From assembly GCA_024364735.1 (NCBI GenBank), contig JAGFNQ010000969.1, positions 102,567 through 166,566 on the forward strand: a stretch of 64,000 nt of DNA, given 5' to 3'. Position 1 is the stretch's first letter. Each line of letters opens with the position of its first letter. This stretch comes from Boesenbergia rotunda. Lineage: Eukaryota; Streptophyta; Magnoliopsida; Zingiberales; Zingiberaceae. The position numbers were made by a program, and so were the translations under genes. This document shows, one piece after another, positions 1 through 11,800 of the stretch. The notes beneath the pieces are model-generated. The model was not told the origin of the DNA and searched no databases. It saw only the letters and a program-made list of their open reading frames with translations.

Positions 1-1660
1 TCTAATTTTTGATATCATTGCTATTTGACTAAGGTTTCAATAGGAGGATCTAGTCCTGACTCCTAGAGTTGGATCACCCACAATTTGATCGGTTGGGTGA
101 CTGAGTTTGGGTTTCTTGGTTCTTCTAGAACTTGATTCAGCCTCAGGTCTGGCTGGTCAGTTTGGTTCACTATTTAATTCAACTCTTTGAGCTGGTTCAA
201 TTATTGGGTCAACAGTTGGTTGATTTGACTCAGTAGTTGGTTCAATAGTTAGTTTGTTTAAGGGTTCAATTAAAGGTTCAACAGTTTGTTCATTAATTTC
301 TTGATCAGAATTTGATGACGTTAGGTCTGGATTATCAAATGTTGGGTTGATTTCTTCATCAAATAATAAGTTTGTTGTTTCTTCAATTTTCTTATTTTGT
401 TTGTTGTAAACCCTATAGGCTCTACTTGTGGTTGAATATCCAAGGAAGATGCCTGGGGTTGACTTAGACTGGAATTTTCCTAAGTAGTCTTTGGTGTTCA
501 GGATATGGACTTTGCATCCAAAGACCCTTAGGTAGTGTAGATTTGGAAGTCTATGGTAATATAGTTCATAGGGTGTTTTGTTGTGTCGCTTGTTAATCAG
601 GACCCTATTTTGAATGTAGCAAGCCGTACTAATTACTTCTGCCCAATAGTGGTTTGCTAAGTTGAATTCATTGAGCATAGCCCTAGCGGCTTCCTGTAGT
701 GTTCCATTTCTTCTTTCGACTATCCCATTTTGCTGGGGGGTTCTAGGACACGAAAATTCATGTAAATACCCATTCACCTTACAGAATTCCTCGAACCGTT
801 GATTTTCAAATTCTCCCCCGTGGTCACTCCTAAGTCTTTTGATTTTAGCATCGTTTTGATTTTCAATTAACTTACAGAATTCATTAAGAAGGTTTAGGGT
901 TTCATCTTTGGTCTTTAGAAACCTATCCCAGGTAAACATTGAGTAATCATCAACTATTACTAAGCAGTACCGGTTTCCGCTTAGTGACTTGGCTCCATGT
1001 GAATCAAATAGGTCAAGGTGCAGGAGTTCAAGTGTGGTTTGAGTTAGATCAGATTGAATTAGTTTGTGATTAGATCTGGTTTGTTTACCTTGATTACATG
1101 ATTCACATATTAGGTTTTCATGATTTTTAATTATAGGAATACCTTTAATTAGGCCAAGTTGGAAGTTTTTTGAAATAATTCTTAGGTTAGTGTGACCTAG
1201 TCTCCTATGCCAGAGATTTGATTGTTCTAACTGAGTTAACATACATTTAGGTACTAGGGGAAGGTTTATAGTGTATATATTATTTTTCCTAGTGCCCTTA
1301 AGCATGATTTCTGAGTCTTGTACATTTCTAATCAGGCAGTTAGAATTGTTGAAGGTGACTATATAACCAGAAACTGATTATACTAAGCAAGTTAAAATTG
1401 AAGTTTTCAACCAAAAGCACTTTCTTAATAACAAAGTCAGATTTAAGTTCAATATTACCTGACCCAATTACCTTGAGTGTAGCATTGTTCCCAAATGCCA
1501 CTGAGCCTAGGTTCTTGAACTTGAGTTTGGTGAATTTCAATTTATCTCCAGTCATGTGTCTGGAGCAACCGCTATCCAACATCCATTGGTCCAAATCTTT
1601 ATGTTCCTACACATAAAGAGTTTTATTGATTTGGATCCAATTAGAGTCAGGAATAGCTTA
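1..1660 (-). pseudogene. Element A pol fragment: protease and integrase (broken)
   Basis: The protease starts near 1594 with WMLDSGCSRHMTGD, where DSG is the aspartic-protease active site. It runs to about 1340 and is followed by a frameshift. From 1305 the frame encodes the GAG-pre-integrase zinc-binding region (LWHRRLGHTN, then CESCNQGK) and the integrase core. The visible catalytic positions are the Asp of LHLDLF, the Asp of LRSDHGGEF and the Glu of NGIVERRN, so the D,D,E set is present. The frame stops at 157-159 in the acidic, Pro/Thr/Glu-rich linker that normally lies between integrase and RT. An in-frame TAG also lies just before the protease, after a segment reading NWIQINKTLYV. RT and RNase H are not in the window. 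This is a dead copy of a standard Ty1/copia polyprotein. Confidence 0.85.
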
Positions 1661-2284
1661 AATTGAGTTTCACTGCCTAGTCTGTCTCACCCAAATCTAG
1701 GGTTTTCAATCACGTTAGCCTTATAGGATTTGTGAGACAGGTTTTGGTAGGTAGAATTTTGAAAAACATGATTTATTTTGAAAAACTTGAATTAATTTTG
1801 AAAACAATTGAATTTATTTTGAAAAGAGTGTTTAAGTCTATAAGTAACTGAAAATTTGTGTTAGATTTGAATTTGACAAAGAATAATTTGAATTTGAATT
1901 TCAAAAATTGGCTTCCAGGTCTTGGCGAGGCACTAGGCCTTCTTTGGCTGTAGCCTTATTGGATCATCAACCCTTTCCTTGACAAAGCCTTTTAATGAAA
2001 TTTCATTTTCAAAATTAATCTTTGAAAAATTCTGGTCTAACTAGTTTGGGTCTTGGATCGGTAGCTTCGGCTAGTTTCACCAGTCTAAAGAGACCAAGTA
2101 TACTTGACCTTATTAGAATTGGTTTCCCTAACGTACTATCATCTCACCTCCACCCAATACTATGTTGTCAAGTTTCAGTTAAGTTTGTTCAGTCCTTAAA
2201 CTAACCATTCCTAAGTCTAAGCATGGTAAATTGCAGAAATTAAACAAACAATCAAACAAGCAAATTGCAAGCAAGTATTGAATT
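1661..2284 (-). other. Conserved non-coding spacer between gag and protease in element A
   Basis: About 620 bases separate the stop of gag (after FIVR) from readable protease. No frame stays open. The spacer is not random: matching blocks occur after gag in elements B (51000-51640) and C (8107-8838). The best conserved block is at 1905-1990 and reads, on the minus strand, through a short GGCC-AAAGAA-GGCC hairpin. The same place in each copy also has an AT-rich stretch of GAAAAT/TTGAAA repeats. It could be an intron or an untranslated regulatory segment between gag and pol. I see nothing coding in it. Confidence 0.6.
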
Positions 2285-3935
2285 TTATCTAACAATGAAT
2301 ATTGTTTTCAGTTTGGCTCCCCCTGGACTAAAGCCACTGTAATGGTTAGGCAAGATGTGAATCTTGTCCTTGGGGATCCAATACTGATTTGATCCAATTG
2401 GTTTGTTCAGGTACAGTTTAGGTACCCATGCTTGAACTTTATTTCTGGACTGATTCAGTACAGCAAAGTAGGATCTTTGTCCAGATTTGGTTCTATAGCC
2501 TAGTCCGGATCGATTTAGAACCGACTTCTGTTTTCCAAGAATCATGTCAAGACCCTTGGAACCAGAAGTGAATCGTTCTAAAGCTGACCATAGATCCTTA
2601 ACCTGAGTTTTCAGGGAGGAGTTCTCTTTCTCAAGTTTTTCAACTTGAGTAGAGGTTCCTTCTTGAACCTTCTCAGTTAAGGGTTTAGAGTCAGCTCCCT
2701 CTTTCAGGAGTTTTACTTCCTGTCGGAGGGATTCGACTCGGAGTTTAGCTTTCGCCAAATCTCGAGAAAGATAAGATATTAATTCATTTAATTGACTTCT
2801 AGTAAATCCACTTACCTTGATTTCGCCATCCTCTGAAAAGGTCAGTTTGTCGTCGTCCTGTTCTGATTCTGACTCGGTCTCGACTTCTTCTGAGGCGGTC
2901 AGTGCTAGTAGGTTCGACTGTGGGACCTCTTCTTCTTCGGAGGAGGGACTCGTCCCACGTTGCTTGAAGTGCCTTTTTCTTCCTTGTCTTCTTTGCTTCC
3001 TTCAAGTTAGGGCATTCGGTCTTGTAGTGGCCCTTCTTCTTGCACTCGTAGCAGGTCACGTTGGGCTTGTTCTTTTCGTTTGCAGGTTCAGCTGGTTCAT
3101 CCCTTCTTCGGCTGACTTTCCTTCTGTTGGTTTGGTTCTTCAGTTCCTTGTAGTAGCTTCAGGCCAGTCGGACCAGCTTAGGTCGATCTCCTTCTTCGTC
3201 TTCTGAGTCTGAGTCTGAGTTGGACTCGGGTTCAGGTTGAGGCTTTTTCTTTGTTGTCCTTCCAGTTTTACCTGCAACAAAGGCAATACCTTTCTCGGCC
3301 AAATTGTTGTTAGTCTGTTCATGTAACTCTAATTCAAAGAACAATTCATCTAATTTAATTTTCGAAAGATCCCTTGAAACCTTGTATGCATCTACCATAG
3401 ATGCCCACAAGGTGTTTCTCGGGAAAGCATTTAGAGCATACCTTATTAGGTCATGGTTTTCAACCTTGTGACCAATGGTGTGTAGACCATTCATTAGTTC
3501 TTGAATTCGGGCGTGAAGCTGAGCTGCTGTTTCGTTGTCGGTCATTTTGATGGTATACAGCTTGTTCAGGAGCAGATCTCTCTTGCTGATCCGAGTGTCT
3601 GATGTTCCTTCGTGCAGCTCGATCAGTTTTCCCCACAGCTCCTTGGCACTGTTGAAAGGGCCCACCCGGTTCAGCTCCACTTTTGTTAAGCCGCATTGAA
3701 GGGTCTGGGTCGCCTTTGCATCCGCTTCAATTTTCCGTTTCAGAGCGGTGTCCCACTCTGTGTAGCTTTGAGGTACTCCTTCAGCATTTCTCGGAATCTC
3801 CAGTCCGGACTGGATGATTATCCACATGTCCACCTGAGTTTTCAGGTGGACCTCCATTCTGCTCTTCCAGTAGGAGAAGTCTTCTCCACTGAAGAGAGGT
3901 GGTCTTGCGGTGCTGAAGCCTTCTTGCATGGCCAT
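2285..3935 (-). pseudogene. Element A gag (broken)
   Basis: Start chosen at the ATG complementary to 3933-3935 (MAMQEGFSTARPPLFSGEDF), which matches the starts in B and C. The N-terminal half is the copia gag fold (WKSRMEVHLKTQVDMW; YTIKM; LHARIQELMNGL; LNAFPRNTLWASMV). An acidic Ser/Asp stretch, a CCHC knuckle (CYECKKKGHYKTEC) and a Leu/Lys/Glu coiled coil follow. The C-terminus contains VQAWVPKL and NQYWIPKDKIHIL. Lesions: a TGA at 3159-3161 (Arg in the relatives) and a one-base insertion near 2945 in the acidic DESSSEE region, which moves the rest into another frame. Intact length would be about 544 residues, long for copia gag and typical of Sireviruses. The product would form the virus-like particle in the cytoplasm. 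Confidence 0.85.
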
Positions 3936-4156
3936 TTTATCTGAAATGAAAACTAGACACAAAAAATATCCCAAGACTTGGTCTTGGATTAGTAGTGCGG
4001 GATAAAAAAAATATTTGTCGAGGGGTGTTGCACCAGCCTCGATCAACGAGAAGAAATACGAACGAAAAAGAAATATTAGAAGAATTTCGAACGGAAAATT
4101 TTTTTTAAACAAATTCGAAAAATTTTCAAACTGGTGGTTACACCAAATTTGAACTT

Positions 4157-4174
4157 CCCCGCTCTGATACCACT
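4157..4174 (-). other. Primer-binding site of element A
   Basis: The minus strand reads AGTGGTATCAGAGCGGGG directly after the LTR end CCAACA. TGGTATCAGAGC is complementary to the 3' end of plant initiator-Met tRNA, the usual primer for copia elements. Confidence 0.9.
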
Positions 4175-4582
4175 TGTTGGATCGAGAGAAACGATAGAGG
4201 GGGGGTGAATATCGTTAAACGCTTTTCGGATAAAAACTAGAGCAAGTACGCAGCGGAATAAAAACAATCGCGAACACAGGTGGTTTTACTTGGTTTGGAG
4301 CCTAGGTCGACTCCTACTCCAAGGCCCACGGTCGTTGACCGTTTTCTGCGGGCAATTCTATAAGTGCGCAAAACGTTTACAGAGAGATATTACAAGAGCA
4401 GTATAGTAAACATAAAAGTAACTATTCTTTTACCGACGTTCGATGTAGATTGAATTTTCGGAGCAACGGGACGTCGTCAGCGCTTGAGTCTCGAGTCGGG
4501 AGGTTTCCGGAGCAGAGCGCGGGAGCAGAAGAGCGTGATTGCGTTGAATGAATTGATGTTCGAAGCCTTGGGGTCAAGGGCC

Positions 4583-4590
4583 TATTTATA
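4583..4590 (-). promoter_or_regulatory. TATA box in LTR A
   Basis: The minus strand reads TATAAATA just downstream of the GGGCGCCC-rich U3 segment. The same arrangement occurs in both LTRs of B. Likely element promoter. Confidence 0.6.
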
Positions 4591-5194
4591 GCCCCTGGGG
4601 GCGCCCGGGACGTCGGGGGCACCCCCCCACGTGTCGGCCGATCCGACGTTCACTCGGTCAACTTCTGATCCCTTCAAACTCGGGATTAGATCTTGACGGG
4701 GGTGCCCGCGACGCTGAGGGCGCCCGGGTTGACCGGGTCTCTTCTTATCCGTTGGCTTCGATGGGATCTGTTTCGTTAGCTTCACCTGGAGGTGCCCGGA
4801 CCATCCGGGGCGCTCGGGAGCAGCGGGGGCGCCCGGGAGCACGGGGGCGCCCTGCCCATGAGCTGCAGACACAGTTCCTTTGCTTCAACTGTTTGTGTTC
4901 ACCTTGGGGGCGCCCGGGACACTCCGGGCGCCCTACTCAGCCTTTGCCTCACTCCTTTGAGGCTCTCTGAGCTGTAGACACTCGTTCCTTCGGTCCTGCA
5001 TCCAGGGTTAGTCCAAAACAACATAAAACGATAAGATGTTAGTTTATACAGCCTTAGCTGTCTTGGTTCTGACTTTGCGTCTCCAAAATGGAACCCTAGG
5101 TCGAACCGACGCCTACTGTTCCCTCGACGGGGAACGCGTCCTCACCTACTCCTCTCGGGAGAATGTACCTGATGCCAACCGGCTCCTCCGGTTG

Positions 5195-5490
5195 GACTTT
5201 TGCCTAGCGGTCCTTCGCCAGGTCTTGGATACCAAGCTGTCCTTCGCCCGATGCCTAGCATTCCTTCGCCAAGTCTTCAGTCCCAAGCTGTCCTTCGCCT
5301 GGTGCCTAGCATTCCTTCGCCAGGTCTTCAGTCCCAAGCTGTCCTTCGCCTGGTGCCTAGCAGTCCTTCGCTAGGGCTTCAGTACCCTGGCATTCCTTCG
5401 CCAGTGCCTAGCAGTCCTTCGCTAGGACTTTTTACCCTGGCATTCCTTCGCCAGGGCCTATCAGTCCTTCGCTAGGACTTTTCCTGCACA
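5195..5490. repeat. Short hairpin array in LTR A
   Basis: About eight units share a GTCCTTCG or TTCCTTCG core flanked by short inverted arms, such as CCTAGC/GCTAGG and CTGGC/GCCAG. Arms change together between units. Matching arrays lie in both B LTRs. Confidence 0.75.
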
Positions 5491-5587
5491 CTTGAGTAGC
5501 ATGTTAGATAACAAATAAGACTTAACTTTTGAACCCTTTTGCCATTATCAAAACTTAGGTTCGACTTGGGTGCTTTCTGCACCAACA

Positions 5588-6237
5588 CCAGGCACCCAAG
5601 GTCAAAGCCAAAGCGGTCATCGAAGCAAATCTACCACGAAGCAAATGGATCAGGTCTACCTAGCCGCCCAGGAGGTCCCGGGCACCCCAGTCAGACCAGG
5701 TGCCGAATCGAAGGGGATAAGCGCTGACCGAGCTGCGGATTGAGGTTCTCGCACGTGAAGGCACGTGTCAGGCGCCCCCCAACGGATTAGGCACCCCTAG
5801 GAGCACTATAAAAAGGGTTCGACCCCAAGGCTTCAACAATAGTTCTTTCCAACGCTCCAAACACATTCGCTCTCTCGCTGCGCTCCGACAAAGTTCCATT
5901 TCGAGATTTCATCGCCGCCGCCGACCCTCTGCTCCAGAATTTGATCCATCACGGGCGTCGGTAAAAGTTTCATTTTACGAAAGTGTTGTAATTCAGTTTT
6001 CAAATTCTATATCTGTACTTTCAATTTGTAAGAATATTTCCGAATATAGAATTGCCCAAAGTAAACGGTCAAGGACCGTGGGCCTTGGAGTAGGAGCCGA
6101 CAGCGACTCCAAACCAAGTAAAAAATCTACTTGTGTTCTTGTGCAATTTATTTCTTTCCGTTGCGTATTTGCTCTTTCTTAGTCCGAAAAGTTTTTAATG
6201 ATATTGACCCCCCTCTATCGTTTTCCTCTATCCAACA
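5588..6237 (+). repeat. 5' LTR of element C (3' half only)
   Basis: This matches 32450-32475 + 35631-35780 + 43908-44384 of the C 3' LTR. It contains GGCGCCC motifs, a TATA box at 5807-5814, and ends with ACCCCCCTCTATCG...CCAACA before the PBS. The 5' part is outside the window, separated by element A. Confidence 0.85.
5807..5814 (+). promoter_or_regulatory. TATA box in C 5' LTR
   Basis: TATAAAAA after a GGCGCCCC-rich stretch. The 3' LTR has the same box at 43949-43956. Likely promoter of the C genomic RNA. Confidence 0.6.
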
Positions 6238-6255
6238 AGTGGTATTAGAGCGGGA
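6238..6255 (+). other. Primer-binding site of element C (mutated)
   Basis: Reads AGTGGTATTAGAGCGGGA straight after CCAACA. The usual TATCAGAGC has a C-to-T change, consistent with an aged copy. Confidence 0.85.
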
Positions 6256-6462
6256 GGCTCAAATCTGGCGCAACCACCAATTTGAGAATTTTTTTCGGAT
6301 TTTACAATTTTTTTTTTCTTTTTCGAATTTTTCTCGTTAATCGAGGTTGGTGAAACACCACTCGATCTTTTTCAATTCAATTATTTTTTCCCTCACTACT
6401 AATCCAAGACCAAGTCTTGGGACCGAGTTCTTTGTTTCATTTTCTTTTTCGGCAAAATTATT

Positions 6463-8106
6463 ATGGCCATGCAAGAAGGTTTCAGGACAGCCAGACCACC
6501 ACTCTTCAGTGGAGAAGACTTCTCCTACTGGAAGAGTCGGATGGATGTCCACCTGAAAACTCAGGTGGATATGTGGATTATTATCCAATCTGGCCTTGAA
6601 ATCCCCAAGAATGCTGAAGGAGTGGCACAACACTACATAGAATGGGACGCCTTGCTGAAGAAAAAGATCGAGGCTGATGCAAAGGCAACTCAGACGTTGC
6701 GGTGTGGATTAACCAAAGAAGAACTGAACCGGGTGGGACCCTTCAACAGCGCCAAAGAACTCTAGAGCAAGCTGATTGAATTGCACGAAGGTACCTCCGA
6801 CACCAGAATCAGCAAAAGGGACCTTCTGCTGAACAAATTGTACACAATCAAAATGAACGAAGGTGAGTCAGTAGCACAGCTCCACGCCAGGATCCAGGAG
6901 CTGATGAATGGTTTACATACAATCGGTCACAAGGTAGAAAATCGTGACCTTATCAGGTATACCCTAAATGCTTTCCCAAGAAATACTCTATGGACATCTA
7001 CGGTAGATGCTTACAAAGTTTCTAGGGATCATTCTAAAATAAAATTAGATGAATTATTTTCTGAATTAGAGTTACATGAGCAGACTAACTGCACTTTGGC
7101 CGAGAAAGGTATTGCTTTTCTTGTAGGTAAAACCCAAGGAAAGGTAGCCAAGAAAAAGCCTCAACCTGCACCCGAGTCAGACTCAGACTCAGAAGATAGT
7201 GAAGGGGATCGACCCAAGCTGGTTCGGCTAGCCCGGGACTACTACAAGGAGCTGAAGCATCATACCAACAAAAGAAAAGCCAGCCGAAGAAAGGATGATC
7301 CAGCTGAACCTTCAAAGACCAAACCAAATGTGACCTGCTACGAATGCAACAAGAAGGGACACTACAAATCGGAGTGCCCCGATCTAAAGGAAGCTAAGAA
7401 GACTCGAAGGAAGAAGGCTCTTCAAGCCACGTGGGACGAATCTTCCTCCGAAGAAGATGAAGAGGCACCACAGTCAAACCTTCTTGCCTTAACCGCTTCG
7501 GAAGACATCGACACCGGATCGGAATCGGAGTCGGACGATGGAAGGCTCACCATTTCGGAAAATGACAAAATAACTGTAAGTGGTTATTCTCAAGTTGAAT
7601 TATTAAAGTTAATTGCATACTTATCTCGTAACTTGGCAAAAGCCAAAATCCGAGTCGAGCCCCTCCGACAGGAAATAAAACTCCTGAAAGAGGAAGTTGA
7701 CGCTAGATCCTTGATCGAGAAGGTTCAAGAAGGAACCTCTACTCAAGTTGAAAAGCTTGAGAACAAGAACTCCTCCTTGAAAACTCAAGTCAAGGACCTT
7801 GGAGCGGCGTTAGAACGATTTACTTCGGGTTCCAAGGGTCTTGACATGATCCTTTGAAAACAGAAGTCCATTCTAAATCGATCCAGGTTAGGGTATTGAA
7901 CCAAGTCGAGACAACGGTCATACTATGCTATATTGAACCAATCTAGACCCAAAGTTCAAGCATGGGTACCAAAACTTTGCTTGAATAACCAAGCTGGACC
8001 AAACCAGTATTGGATCTCCAAGGACAAGATTCATATCTTGACTAACTATTATCGTGGCCTTAGTCCAGGGGGAGCCAACTTAAAAATGATTTTCATAATT
8101 AGATAA
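6463..8106 (+). pseudogene. Element C gag (three nonsense codons)
   Basis: The start MAMQEGFRTARPPLFSGEDF aligns with the A and B gags, and one frame runs to the TAA at 8104-8106, about 547 codons. Domain order: copia gag (WKSRMDVHLKTQVDMW; YTIKM; LHARIQELMNGL; LNAFPRNTLW), an acidic Ser/Asp linker (about residues 235-250), a CCHC knuckle CYECNKKGHYKSEC near residue 290, a second acidic stretch, a coiled coil (about 380-460), then VQAWVPKL and NQYWISKDKIHIL. Nonsense codons: TAG at 6763-6765 (Trp of ELW), TGA at 7855-7857 (Gly of MILGKQ) and TGA at 7897-7899. There are no frameshifts, so decay is by point mutation. The protein would have packaged the element RNA. Confidence 0.88.
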
Positions 8107-8838
8107 ATTTCTTTTATTTCTTAGTTTTAATTTCATGCTTGATTGTTTATTTATTTCTGCAAATTATCATGCTTAGACCTAGGACTGGTTAGACTAAGGA
8201 CTGAAATGATTTAACTGAAATTTGAATAACATAGTATTGGGTGGAGGTGAGATGATAGTACGTTAGGGAAGTCATTTTGGCAGAACTAGCCGAAGCTACA
8301 GATCCAAAACCCAAACTAGTTAGACCAAAATCTCTCAAGAAGTAACTTGAAGATGATTTTTTAATAAAAGGTTTTGTCAAGGAAAGGGTTGATGATCCAA
8401 TAAGGCTACGGCCAAAGAAGGCCTAGTGCCTCGCCAAGACCTGGAAGCCGATTATTGAAAACTAAATTCACTTTACTATTGTCAGATTTGAATGTAACAT
8501 AAATTTCAATTAATCTTAGATTCAACCACTTTTCAAAATAAAATTCAATAAAACTGTTTTCAAAATTAATTCAACTTTTCAAAATTAATCATTTTTTTGT
8601 TAAATCTTTACTTCTGTTAAAACCAGTCTCACAAAACCCATAAGGTCAACGTGATTGACAACTATAGACCGGGTGAGATGATTAGGACTTAACATAACTC
8701 AAAATTCATCTGGTTTCTGTACTTTTATCAAATAAAAATATTAAATCATGTAATTTAGAGCTTAATTGATTTAATTATTGGTTGGTCAAAAGAGTCAAAC
8801 CAAATCAAAATAGTCAAACCTGGTCAAATGGTCAAACG
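8107..8838 (+). other. Post-gag spacer of element C
   Basis: Non-coding. It matches the A and B post-gag spacers in several blocks, including AGTATTGGGTGGAGGTGAGA (8233 onward), the GGCC-AAAGAA-GGCC hairpin near 8411-8424 and the GTCTCACAAAACC block near 8625. The last part (8790-8838) is the GGTCAAA-rich repeat also seen at 50920-51010 in B. G interrupts it at 8839. Confidence 0.65.
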
Positions 8839-11800
8839 TGTAACGCCCGCCTTTTTCCCACACCTTATGATATGGCGAGAAGGCGGCGTTACGCTAACCA
8901 TACATGTACATATAAAATATCTTGATGCAGCGGAATAATTTTTTTCTTCTACACATGCTTTTAACCATGCAACTAGTACATAAATCACATACACATGCCT
9001 AAGTTATCATTCATGGACATGGTGACATTATACTTAACATAATACCAGCATACATAGCATCATGATATCAACTTTTCATAACTAATCCATAAGCATTCCA
9101 AGTAGCAAGTAGCTCATTCATAAACTTCATGAATAGTAAGTTGTTTCTGGGCATAACTATCATAAGTTGAGCATAAAACCAAAATAAGCATTTTCAGTGC
9201 ACCAAACATGAGATAAGTAAAATGAGAGGAATCCTTAGCCATGTCACTACCACAAACACATGTTCTTGCCTCTCCTGCTGCTTCCCTTAGTAATCTCTTG
9301 CTTGATCTGCGGCATAAGAAAAATAAGACTATAAGCACATAGGCTTAGTAAGACCCTTTCCTACTCACAAAAATTCATACGTCACATAAACATAAACATA
9401 ATGCTTCAATCCTACATATCATAGCATACTTCGTATCATAAACATAAACACAATCATGGCATCATTCTTAGCATGAACATAAATAGAATCATGACATCAT
9501 AATTTAGCATGAACATAAATAAAATCATGACATCATAATCTAGCATGAACATAAATAAAATCATGACATCATAATCTAGCATGAACATAAACACAATCAT
9601 AGCATCATAATTAACATGAACATAAACATAATCATGACATCATAATTAACATGAACATAAACATAATCATGGCATCATAATTAACATGGACATAAACATA
9701 ATCATGACATCATAATTAACATGAACATAAACATAATCATTTGCATAAACATACTTTGCATCATCATACTTTGTATAAACATACTTCGCATAAACATAAT
9801 GCATAACATGGATGGATACATGCGGCGAATGCATATATCATAAGGATGCTTAGTTTAAAATCATACTTTTAAATATTTAAACAAAATCATAACATCATAG
9901 GGGCCCTGGCATGTACCACATTCATACATCATATGCGCCCATCCCTAAGTAAATACGAGGTAGCTAATCTCGACCTACTAGGGTATGGACAGCTTCATCG
10001 GTAGTCCCCGAACTGTGGACAACTTCATCGGTAGTCCAGAACCGTGGATAATTTCATCGGTAGTCCAGAACCATGGACCTTACTTAGGTCCGGTACAAGC
10101 CCATTCATAAAATAAAATACTTTCACATGCTTCTTCATTCATAAAACATTCATAGCATAATCATTCCTTCTTAATGCTTAACATCATCATTATGCCTCGA
10201 AGGCATGTATCTTATCTTCATTCATCATTTTCATTCCATATCATCATTATGCCTTGAAGGCATGAACTTTAACTTCATTCATCATTTTCATCCATAACAT
10301 GACATGCATACATATTATTCATAAATCATACATATCATTCATAGATCATGGCATACATACATATCATTCCTATCTCATGGCATACCTACATAATTAGTAT
10401 CTTAATTCATAAAAACATACATGGTCATGATACATAGGAAAACATGCCTAGATCCTTTCATACATGATGCATTTCCTTAGGTTCATGGTACATGGTCTAA
10501 ACATTTATGAATCATCATAACAAATGACCTAGCATACAAGTTATGACCCATAAGATAGGATTTTGATTGGCATAATGATTCTTCCAACATACTTAAACAT
10601 ATACATACATCATAGTACCCTATAAACATGCATCCTTGTGGTCTTAACCCACTCCAAACCCTTGGTTATGGCCTTGGCCGAAACCCTAAGGAACCCTAGG
10701 TCCATGGAAAAATTCATATAGATCACCAATAACATCCCATACAAACATAAAATGCCATAAAAAAACACTTGATCCCCTAATTAAGGCTAACCCTAATCCC
10801 TTAACCCTAGATTTGCTCTTGGCCGAAACCTAAGGGTCCATAAAATTCATGGAAAAATTTTTATAAAATACAATTACTATCCATCATATCCTAGGGAAAC
10901 AAAATTAACATGTTGAATGGTTAGACCAAGGTTCAACCATGGATTAGGGTTCTTGGCCAAAATTTATAAGAACTATTAAGCATGTAAGAATTCATATGAA
11001 TCACCACTAACCTCACTTACATCATAAGGAGACATAAGAACCATCATTAGAGAGTTAAAACTAATCCTAGCCATGGAAACATGGAGGTGGCCGAAACCCT
11101 AAGTCCTCCTTCATGGATTTTTCATCTTAGATCTCAAACAAAAAGCTTAGATCATATCCATATCAAGAAAAACCATTACACCACAGGTGAGGGGGTCTTA
11201 CCTTAGACTATCTTGGTTATAAACCTTAGATTTGAGAGAAGGATGAAGACCTTGTTGCCTTTTGACCACCTCTAACCTTTGTAACCTTGAACAAAACCTT
11301 GGATCTTGAAGGAGAAGCCTTCTTGGGAACTTTTCCCAAGAGAAAATCCCCCCTTGGGGTTTCGGCTAGGATGAAGAAGGAGGAGGGAGAAGGGTGGACT
11401 TGGTGGAAGAAGAAAAGTAACCCCCATGCCACCTCTTTATACCACATTAAGGAGGCAAGTGAAGAGTCATGGTGTCTCTTCCCTTCATGACTCTTCATTT
11501 TCCCCTAAACCTTAACCAAAATCCACTTCATCCTCTATTAGCACTCCCTTGCTAGGTGAATTGGTTAGTACATGCATGGTGGTACCATAGGTCCAAGGTT
11601 CAATCCTTGATCCATGCACTTTATTTTTATTTTATTTTTATTTTATTTTCCATTATTTCCGAAAATTTCCCTAAAAATCCCCCATAATTATGATAATATC
11701 CCTAATTAAAATCCATTTATATTTATATTATATTTTGCCCAAAATCTACCAATAACCATGGTACTAAAAAGCCCATATAAGGCCCATTAGTACTTAGTTT

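Larger units (their letters stand above)
1..5587 (-). mobile_element. Element A: partial Sirevirus-like Ty1/copia retrotransposon
   Basis: Reading on the minus strand, the order is 5' LTR (4175-5587), primer-binding site, gag, a non-coding spacer, then copia protease and integrase. RT, RNase H and the 3' LTR lie beyond the left window edge. The gag and the LTR ends closely match those of elements B and C, but only A shows pol after gag, so A represents the pol-bearing form of the group. Its right end (CACCAACA) abuts a sequence that matches the interior of the C 3' LTR, so A appears to have inserted into the C 5' LTR. The candidate TSD is CCAGG (5588-5592), but the partner copy is outside the window. 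Gag and pol both carry frameshifts and stops. Placement in the Sirevirus lineage is inferred from the gag type, the long LTR and the GGGGGAGA polypurine tract of its relatives. Confidence 0.88.
4175..5587 (-). repeat. 5' LTR of element A
   Basis: This 1,413-bp LTR runs from TGTTGGATCG to CTGCACCAACA on the plus strand. Both ends match the B LTRs. On the minus strand it has a U3-like GC-rich part with GGGCGCCC palindromes (about 4600-4940), a TATA box at 4583-4590, and the CCCCCCTCTATCG motif near its 3' end (about 4195-4210). An array of short hairpins built on a GTCCTTCG core lies at 5195-5490. The partner LTR is outside the window. Confidence 0.88.

Noticed and set aside
11226..11498. Frames of 67-90 aa in the G LTRs (also 17305-17577)
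   Set aside because: Present in both LTRs, overlapping on both strands, without domains; they lie in the TATA/leader part of the LTR.
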